Source: Methanobrevibacter thaueri (lineage in GTDB: Archaea > Methanobacteriota > Methanobacteria > Methanobacteriales > Methanobacteriaceae). From it: a DNA stretch of 19,161 bases. The stretch is from NCBI RefSeq assembly GCF_015062905.1, contig NZ_SUTK01000031.1:1-19161 (forward strand), written 5' to 3'. Below the pieces are notes generated by a model that worked only from the letters and a program-made list of their open reading frames with translations, was not told where the DNA came from and did not search any database. Shown in pieces: positions 13,889 through 19,161 of this stretch; positions within the stretch are counted from its first letter, which is position 1; each line of letters starts with the position of its first letter. A program made the translations under genes and the position numbers.

Positions 13889-14007
13889 ATTTAATAGTGA
13901 AAAATAACATATGAATACAAGTTAGTTTGTATCTTAATAGATTTTTATTTAGTTAAAAATTTAATTGTTAAAAACATAATTTTAGAAATTAGCGCGTGGG
14001 AATTATC

Positions 14008-14730
14008 ATGAGTAGGACAAAAAAATTAATAATAGCCATTCTTTTGGTTGTTCTTGTGGGACTATTGGCTTCAATCTATGGAGCTCTAAATTCCGGTCCG
14101 GATTTAACACAAGAAGACAGTGATATTCTTATTTTAGCTGCAGACAAATATGAGCAATCTAACGGAGGAGTAGATATGGCATTCATGATCCACTTAGAAA
14201 ATGGAAGCTTTGCAAACTACACTCCAATTTATCCTGGGGACATGACACACCCAACACAGCCCGCATCCAGCGCAATAGGAGGCGGAAAGATGTTCATGCA
14301 CGACAGCCTTTATGATGGTGTAGAAGACGGTATGCAATATGCAAAAGAGATTGTAGAAGCAAATACCAACTTTACTCCAGATGCAGTTGTTGTAGTTTAT
14401 GATGAAGGTGTAGACAATGTTATCAACACCATCAAACCGTTAACAGTTGATGGTGAAGTGAAAAACATTAGTGCAGCAGACATCATTCGTGAAAACGACG
14501 CATATGCCGGATATGAAGGCAATGAAGATGTAACCGGAACCATGTCCAGAGGAGATGCAGTTATGGTATTAGTGAAAGCATTAGCACAAGCCGCTGCAGA
14601 CCCTGATAAAAAAGCTAAAATGATGACTGCGGCCTTGGACGAGTACAATAAGGGAAATATCATAATGCAACCTGAAGGTTCATTTACAAAATTGCTTGCT
14701 ACCAAAGGAATAGAAAGCATAGGACGATAG
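14008..14730 (+). CDS. DUF4012-like membrane-anchored extracytoplasmic protein
   Basis: 240 residues from ATG 14008; a GTG at 13996 is in frame but forms part of the GTGGGA stretch that best serves as ribosome-binding site. Residues 6-27 are one hydrophobic segment after SRTKK, an N-terminal anchor or uncleaved signal. The outside part reads ILILAADKYEQSNGGVDMAFMIHLENG, PIYPGDMTHPTQP, GMQYAKEIVEANTNFTPDAVVVVYDEGVDNVIN, a layout I associate with DUF4012, which recalls LytR-CpsA-Psr proteins of cell-envelope attachment. Potential N-glycosylation sequons (NGS, NYT, NFT, NIS) fit an external location. The function is not established; a role at the pseudomurein envelope is inference. A hairpin/T-tract terminator follows. 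Confidence 0.65.
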   Translation: MSRTKKLIIAILLVVLVGLLASIYGALNSGPDLTQEDSDILILAADKYEQSNGGVDMAFMIHLENGSFANYTPIYPGDMTHPTQPASSAIGGGKMFMHDSLYDGVEDGMQYAKEIVEANTNFTPDAVVVVYDEGVDNVINTIKPLTVDGEVKNISAADIIRENDAYAGYEGNEDVTGTMSRGDAVMVLVKALAQAAADPDKKAKMMTAALDEYNKGNIIMQPEGSFTKLLATKGIESIGR

Positions 14731-14745
14731 AATAAAAAAAACATA

Positions 14746-14800
14746 TCTTTAAAGGATTATGCATTAATTCTTTAAAGAACTTTTTCTTTTTAATTTTTAT
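14746..14800 (+). terminator. Terminator of the DUF4012-like gene
   Basis: TCTTTAAAG (14746-14754) and CTTTAAAGA (14770-14778) form a 9-bp stem with a 15-base loop, followed by a T-rich run (CTTTTTCTTTTTAATTTTTAT). It begins 15 bp after the stop codon. Confidence 0.55.
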
Positions 14801-14925
14801 ATTTAAGAATATATTCCGTATAATAATTTTTTTTAATGAGTAACATCCAACTAACGAATAGGAAAGCGTTTCTGCCAATATGCTGATTTAAGTAGATTGG
14901 CCTGAATGATTCAAAAGGTGATAAC

Positions 14926-15264
14926 ATGACATCAAGTAAGGAGTATCTTGAATACATACTCGAGCAGCTGTCAGATTTGGACGACATAACATACAGGGCA
15001 ATGATGGGAGAATACATCATCTACTATCGCGGAAAGATCATAGGAGGAATCTATGATGACCGATTTCTTTTGAAACCCGTTAAAAGCGCAACAGAGATGA
15101 TGCCCAATGCAGATATGGAATTGCCCTATGAAGGTGCAAAGGAAATGCTGCTCGTTGACGATGTGGAAAACAGGGATTTTCTTAAAGAGCTATTAGAAGC
15201 GATGTATGATGAACTTCCGTCTCCAAAAAAGAGACGCAAGGGAAAAACTCATGCCAAAAAGTAA
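14926..15264 (+). CDS. TfoX N-terminal domain family protein
   Basis: 112 residues. EYLEYILEQLSDLDDITYRAMMGEYIIYYRGKIIGGIYDDRFLLKPV is the TfoX/Sxy N-terminal domain pattern (the RxMMGExxxYxxGKxxGxxxDDxxxLKP core). A textbook AAAAGGTGAT site lies 3 bases before ATG. The C-terminus is short and basic (PSPKKRRKGKTHAKK). In Gammaproteobacteria TfoX/Sxy controls competence, but stand-alone N-terminal domains are widespread and their function is unknown to me; there is no C-terminal TfoX domain here. It stands alone between two spacers and no competence genes are near. Confidence 0.85.
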   Translation: MTSSKEYLEYILEQLSDLDDITYRAMMGEYIIYYRGKIIGGIYDDRFLLKPVKSATEMMPNADMELPYEGAKEMLLVDDVENRDFLKELLEAMYDELPSPKKRRKGKTHAKK

Positions 15265-15289
15265 AAAAATGGACACATAATTCAATTCA

Positions 15290-15396
15290 TTGCAAAACTC
15301 CTTAATATAACAGTAACATTGAACTTAAACCGTCGTAACTGAGTTTTGTAAAGCCTTTGATATATATTTCATTTGAAATCATGTTGAGTTTTGCAA
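15290..15396. repeat. 11-bp inverted repeat pair with an extra partial copy
   Basis: TTGCAAAACTC (15290-15300) and GAGTTTTGCAA (15386-15396) are exact inverted copies enclosing 85 bp; GAGTTTTGTAA at 15341-15351 is a further copy of the right arm with one mismatch. No flanking direct repeat and no coding content are visible. It could be a degenerate miniature transposon or a set of protein-binding sites. Confidence 0.5.
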
Positions 15397-15585
15397 ATAG
15401 TGTTCGTTAATGAGAATCGCGATGCATTAAAATTAAAAATAGAAATTGAATCGACAATATGCTATTAGAGAAATGGCTTTAAAATTATAGCAAATATCAT
15501 CCGATATGGTCATGTAAACTTTTTTTTAGAAATAGTTTTTTTAGAGCAATATTTCAGCTATGAATAAGGTTGATACATTGGGTTC

Positions 15586-15632
15586 AAAAAAAGAAAAGAA
15601 AAAAAATAAGGAGATTAACCTCATCCTTATTT
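15586..15632 (-). terminator. Terminator of the adhesin-like gene
   Basis: Read on the minus strand, a 9-bp stem AAATAAGGA/TCCTTATTT (15604-15612 and 15624-15632, loop 11) begins 7 bp after the stop codon and runs into a ~20-base T-rich tract. It is a clear hairpin-plus-T-tract structure. Confidence 0.75.
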
Positions 15633-15638
15633 TAAATA

Positions 15639-18600
15639 TTATTTTTTAACTTTTACGCTTCTTTTTACAGTGTCTTTTAGGTAGGTTACTTGGTAAGTTA
15701 CTTTTTTACCTTTTTTGAGTTTTTTAAGCACTGATTTTTTGACGGTTACTTTTGCAATTCCCTTTTTGTTTGTTTTAGCCTTGTATTTTTTACCTTTGAA
15801 CTTGAAGGTCACTTTTTTCCTTTTGAGTGGCTTTTTGCCTTCTTTTAATGTGGCTTTCAGTACAAGTTTTTTGGCGGATTTTTTGACTTTGACCTTTTTG
15901 AGGGTTAAAATCTGTTTTACTTTTACCTTGTTGGTCACTTTGATTCCTTTGTATTCGGCAGTTACCTTGTATGTTTTCGGAAAGTATCCTTTGGTGAATT
16001 TCAAGGTAATGTAACCATACTTATCAGTTTTTAATGTTTTTACTTTACCGTTCACTGTTACTTTAACTGCAACGTTTGATCCGACAGCTTTGCCATCGTC
16101 TCCAATTATGCGAAGCTTGTATGCATAGTTTTTAGCATAGTAAGTGTTCACATTTTTGTTACCAGTGATTCTGGTAGTGATTTTAACGGTTTTTGTAACA
16201 TTTTCGTTGTTTAACGGATTTACAGTAGTCACTGTATGTGTTCCAATAGCCAATTTGATGTTTAAAACAGCAATACCTTTATCATTAGTGGTGGCAGTGT
16301 ATTCCTTGCCGTTAATAATGAATGTGACCTGTTTTTTGGCCATCGGGTTTCCGTTTCCGTCAACAACAGTTACCTGATAGTCCACTCCACTGTTGTATCC
16401 TCTTGTCATGTCAGCTGCTTTTATGACTGCTGTGACATTTGCAATGCTGGTCTTCTTGGATTTAGCAGGATAGTTCTCATCACCACTATATTCAAAGTCC
16501 ACAGTACTGTCCAGCGGTATAAGAGGAGTGGTTATGGTGGCCTTACCGTTTTCTACTGTTGCGTTGTACTTTTTACCATCGATTGTCACTGTAACGTTTC
16601 CTGTAGCATCTTCAGGGAATGTGAATGTTATTACAGTTTCGTTTGCAGTGTTTGTTGCACTTATTTCCGGTTCAAAAGCTTCATTTTTCAACACACTAAC
16701 TTTAGCACTGTTGTTTGTTGCAGAAGTGTAGTTTTCACTTTCATCATATTTTACGGTAATTGTATAGTTTCCAACTTTAACACCGGCAAATGTTACAGAA
16801 TTTGTGCCCACATTCAATGTTTCCTCTTTATTCTGATTTCCAACAGTTATATAGAATTTACCTCCGGCATCGGTGATAATGGTAATAATAACATCACTTG
16901 GATAGGTTGCATTTTCAGCACTAACAGAAATGGTTGGAGTAGCCTTTAAAACACTTACTTTAACTGTGTCGTTTACAGCACTGGTGTAATTTTCTGTTTC
17001 ATCGAATGCAACATTTATTGTGTACTCTTTTGCAGACAAACCAGTGAATGTTACCTTTCCAACAACATTAGCAACCAAATCGATTTCTTTTTGCTGGTCA
17101 CCAACCTTAACAGCATACTTACCTCCAACATCGCTAGTGACATTCACAATCAAATCACCCGGATAAACTGTGTTTTCAGCACTAACAAATATGGTTGGAG
17201 TGGCTTTTAAAACACTGACACTAACAGTATCATTTACAGCACTGGTGTAATTTTCTGTTTCATTAAATGTTACATTGATACCATGGATTCCTGCTTTGAT
17301 GCCTTTGAATACCACTGATTTCATTTCATTGACATTTAAGTCAATGATTATACTTTGATCGGCAACTTTTATGACATATTTACCTGCCGCATCGCTTGTC
17401 ACATTAATGATGACATCATTAGGATATGCAACATTACTGCTAACAACATTAATATTCGGTGTTGTTTTTTCAACACTCATTGTTTTAAATGTTGCTGAAA
17501 CTGTTTTTCCATTATATCTGTCTGTCTGGTTAAATGTGACTGTTATATTATATGTTCCATCGTCCAATAGACCCAAATCGAATTCATAGACATTGTTAAC
17601 AACTGTAATGATTTGGACAGTATTGTTGAAAATCAAACTGTAATATCCATCCAAACCTGAAATAACTTTTCCAGTGACATTCTTATTTACAAATAGCTCA
17701 TCTAAATCGAATTCTAAATTAATATTCGCTTTAAGAACTTTAAAACTATGGATTTCTATAATCTCATCATAATTTTCATTGCTGAAGAATGTGGTTGGGG
17801 TATAACTGCCGACGTCCAATTGAATGCTTGCATTTCCAGTACCGTTTTTAACTTCAATGATTAATTTCTCACCACTGATTTGAACAGTGTAATTGCCGTC
17901 CGCATCAGCCTTTACTGTAATTGTTGTATTTATTCCATATTCAACAGTGTCTGCACTGATTACAATATTGTTTACTGCAGGGATTACTTCAATCATTTTT
18001 GAATCCATGCTTTGCTCAACTAATCTTGATTCTTGATTAATAATGGTCATATTATAATTCCCAACATTCAAATCGGGTTCAAATGGAAAAGTCAAGTCGT
18101 CTTCATCAAAGATTATATCTCCAGCATCATTCATGATTATTAAACGAACGGAAGTGAAATTTTCAACACCAAAATTAACACAGACATCACCATATGAGAA
18201 TATAGCCTGTTTAGATAATCTGATTATGGATCCTACTTTCAGTGAATTGAATATTACTTCTACAGTGTAATTGGTATAATTTTCATTTCCTAAATTTGAA
18301 AGTGTCAAGAGGTATTGTCCAACATCCAAAAATATATTTATGGAATTTGAAGTGATATTCTCAAATTCGATAGTTGAATTTGTTTCCAAATTCCTAATGA
18401 CTCCACAAACATCAGTACGATTTTCTACATCAAAGTTGATTTGTGTCAAATCGACATAGCGCACATCTGTGATATTGACAGTTATTTTTGAATTGGCCTT
18501 ATTGATTGTAAACATTTCATAGGCGATGTCTTCATAAAATGCATCGCTTTCGAAGTTAATGATTTTTATTGTATGGTTTCCTGCAACCAAATCTGATATC

Positions 18601-19161
18601 ATCAGTTGATTATTATCAACACTTCCATTTTTAAGAATGTTGCCGTTTTTATCGTAAATGATGTATTCAGACAATGTTTTATTCTCAATACTTAAATCTA
18701 CAATCAATGATTCTCCATAAGTTATTGTAGGAATTGACAGGATAGTGACTGATGAATTGAATTTAAGTATGATGTATCTGGCACTATAAACCACATTGTT
18801 TAGAAGTGATTTTGATTTGACAGTGACAGTATAATTTCCTGCAGCAAATTTCCTGTTTAGTTGATATGTGGTCTGATTTAACGATCCGCAGGTTTCATTC
18901 TCATCATCTACAAATAACAGTTCATTTACAAGAACAGTATTGTTATTGTCATCTTTTATGCTTGCAGTTAATAAGTTATCCTCCATGTAATAATTTGTAA
19001 ATGTTTTATTGTCACAGATATAGCTGCTTGTTTCAGAAGTGATTTCACCATAAACCATTATGGCTTCATCATTCAATTCATTTTTACTTAAAAACAATTT
19101 ACTGTTGTTATCCGCAAAAATGCTTATCAATTTTCCATTATTTTTAAAGAATGACTCTTTA
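15639..19161 (-). CDS. Adhesin-like Ig-repeat surface protein, 5' end outside the window
   Basis: 1173 residues visible; the frame is open through the right edge, so the TTG at 19130 is an internal Leu codon and the signal peptide lies beyond. The chain is a string of beta-rich Ig-like domains rich in Asn/Thr/Ser and N-x-S/T sequons. Four tandem units of ~87 residues (16695-17738), the last three highly similar, share KATPTIxVSAENxxYPxD, VTSDxGGKY and ETENYTSAxNDTVKVS, like Big_3_5-type repeats. The C-terminal ~250 residues hold three other Ig/Big_1-like domains with the pattern INGKxYxATTNxKGIA. The last 85 residues contain 35 Lys and only two acidic residues. No membrane anchor or sorting motif is seen. 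Surface attachment to pseudomurein through the basic tail is inference. A strong terminator follows. Confidence 0.9.
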   Translation of the reverse strand, partial: KESFFKNNGKLISIFADNNSKLFLSKNELNDEAIMVYGEITSETSSYICDNKTFTNYYMEDNLLTASIKDDNNNTVLVNELLFVDDENETCGSLNQTTYQLNRKFAAGNYTVTVKSKSLLNNVVYSARYIILKFNSSVTILSIPTITYGESLIVDLSIENKTLSEYIIYDKNGNILKNGSVDNNQLMISDLVAGNHTIKIINFESDAFYEDIAYEMFTINKANSKITVNITDVRYVDLTQINFDVENRTDVCGVIRNLETNSTIEFENITSNSINIFLDVGQYLLTLSNLGNENYTNYTVEVIFNSLKVGSIIRLSKQAIFSYGDVCVNFGVENFTSVRLIIMNDAGDIIFDEDDLTFPFEPDLNVGNYNMTIINQESRLVEQSMDSKMIEVIPAVNNIVISADTVEYGINTTITVKADADGNYTVQISGEKLIIEVKNGTGNASIQLDVGSYTPTTFFSNENYDEIIEIHSFKVLKANINLEFDLDELFVNKNVTGKVISGLDGYYSLIFNNTVQIITVVNNVYEFDLGLLDDGTYNITVTFNQTDRYNGKTVSATFKTMSVEKTTPNINVVSSNVAYPNDVIINVTSDAAGKYVIKVADQSIIIDLNVNEMKSVVFKGIKAGIHGINVTFNETENYTSAVNDTVSVSVLKATPTIFVSAENTVYPGDLIVNVTSDVGGKYAVKVGDQQKEIDLVANVVGKVTFTGLSAKEYTINVAFDETENYTSAVNDTVKVSVLKATPTISVSAENATYPSDVIITIITDAGGKFYITVGNQNKEETLNVGTNSVTFAGVKVGNYTITVKYDESENYTSATNNSAKVSVLKNEAFEPEISATNTANETVITFTFPEDATGNVTVTIDGKKYNATVENGKATITTPLIPLDSTVDFEYSGDENYPAKSKKTSIANVTAVIKAADMTRGYNSGVDYQVTVVDGNGNPMAKKQVTFIINGKEYTATTNDKGIAVLNIKLAIGTHTVTTVNPLNNENVTKTVKITTRITGNKNVNTYYAKNYAYKLRIIGDDGKAVGSNVAVKVTVNGKVKTLKTDKYGYITLKFTKGYFPKTYKVTAEYKGIKVTNKVKVKQILTLKKVKVKKSAKKLVLKATLKEGKKPLKRKKVTFKFKGKKYKAKTNKKGIAKVTVKKSVLKKLKKGKKVTYQVTYLKDTVKRSVKVKK
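16695..17738 (-). repeat. Four tandem ~87-codon Ig-like repeats within the adhesin-like gene
   Basis: Units are 17475-17738 (264 bp), 17214-17474 (261), 16953-17213 (261) and 16695-16952 (258). Each starts with V(L/E)K and the last three share long nearly identical DNA, for example ACAGCACTGGTGTAATTTTC at 16975 and 17236. The first unit is more diverged. Such tandem identity makes unit gain or loss by recombination possible. Confidence 0.8.

Larger units (their letters stand above)
15265..15638. other. 374-bp spacer between tfoX-like and adhesin-like genes
   Basis: No coding region or convincing RNA gene was found. It holds an 11-bp inverted repeat pair (TTGCAAAACTC at 15290-15300 and GAGTTTTGCAA at 15386-15396) with a third, one-mismatch copy at 15341-15351, a weak TATA-like GATATATATTT at 15359-15369, T-runs near 15520 and 15540 that could end plus-strand transcripts, and the adhesin terminator at its right end. 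Confidence 0.6.

Noticed and set aside
14836..14886. 16-codon ORF (MSNIQLTNRKAFLPIC) upstream of the tfoX-like gene
   Set aside because: No ribosome-binding site, no recognisable features, and the length is expected by chance in a spacer.
15380..15545. Non-coding RNA from the TATA-like element at 15359 to the T-runs near 15520-15545
   Set aside because: Base composition is not raised as expected for structured RNA in an AT-rich genome, and no long stems are visible.
16695..17738. CRISPR-like array
   Set aside because: The periodic repeats are 258-264 bp, in frame and within a long coding region; they are protein domain repeats.
19128..19130. TTG at 19130 as the start of the adhesin-like gene
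   Set aside because: The reading frame continues open to the right edge of the window, there is no ribosome-binding site, and no signal peptide follows; the gene is cut by the window.

Overview
The window comes from an archaeon and most resembles a hydrogenotrophic methanogen of the Methanobacteriales, close to Methanobrevibacter. This is inferred from gene content. Archaeal markers are a TYW1-type wyosine enzyme, the archaeal tRNA C56 2'-O-methyltransferase and DUF763. Other pointers are archaeal TATA boxes (TTTATATA), AGGTGAT ribosome-binding sites, AT-rich spacers, an incomplete reductive TCA set and a giant Ig-repeat adhesin-like protein with a lysine-rich C-terminus. No CRISPR array, tRNA, rRNA or insertion sequence with a transposase was found.

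Layout. 1-565 is the 3' end of a TYW1-like gene. 618-4571 (minus) is a tight operon korD-korA-korB-korC-sucC: 2-oxoglutarate:ferredoxin oxidoreductase plus the succinyl-CoA ligase beta subunit. A fumarase-beta-like gene lies divergently at 4708-5199, so three neighbouring steps of the reductive branch (fumarate, succinyl-CoA, 2-oxoglutarate) sit together. Then come a long FKBP prolyl isomerase (minus), a DUF763 protein (plus) and trm56 (minus). The cobS-trm56 spacer (7766-8012) is not ordinary: it holds a 133-bp inverted-repeat element with its own consensus TATA box and, on the minus strand, a copy of the anti-Shine-Dalgarno sequence.

8013-11758 holds two divergent cofactor operons. On the minus strand are a CbiS-like two-domain protein and cobS (cobalamin lower-loop assembly and salvage). 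On the plus strand are larC (nickel-pincer cofactor metallation) and queC (preQ0 for archaeosine). 11755-13760 (minus) holds a VWA protein with an intact MIDAS, a small winged-helix regulator and a soluble M48 metalloprotease with two zinc ribbons. A palindrome covers the predicted transcription start of the VWA gene, and its half-site recurs in the protease promoter. This trio is the best candidate here for an undescribed regulated module.

13996-15264 (plus) holds a membrane-anchored DUF4012-like protein and a TfoX N-terminal-domain protein. 15639-19161 (minus) is an adhesin-like Ig-repeat protein that runs off the right edge, with a good hairpin/T-tract terminator. Products are named from recognised motifs without database searches. 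Several starts were moved from the longest possible ORF because ribosome-binding sites or TATA positions decide otherwise.
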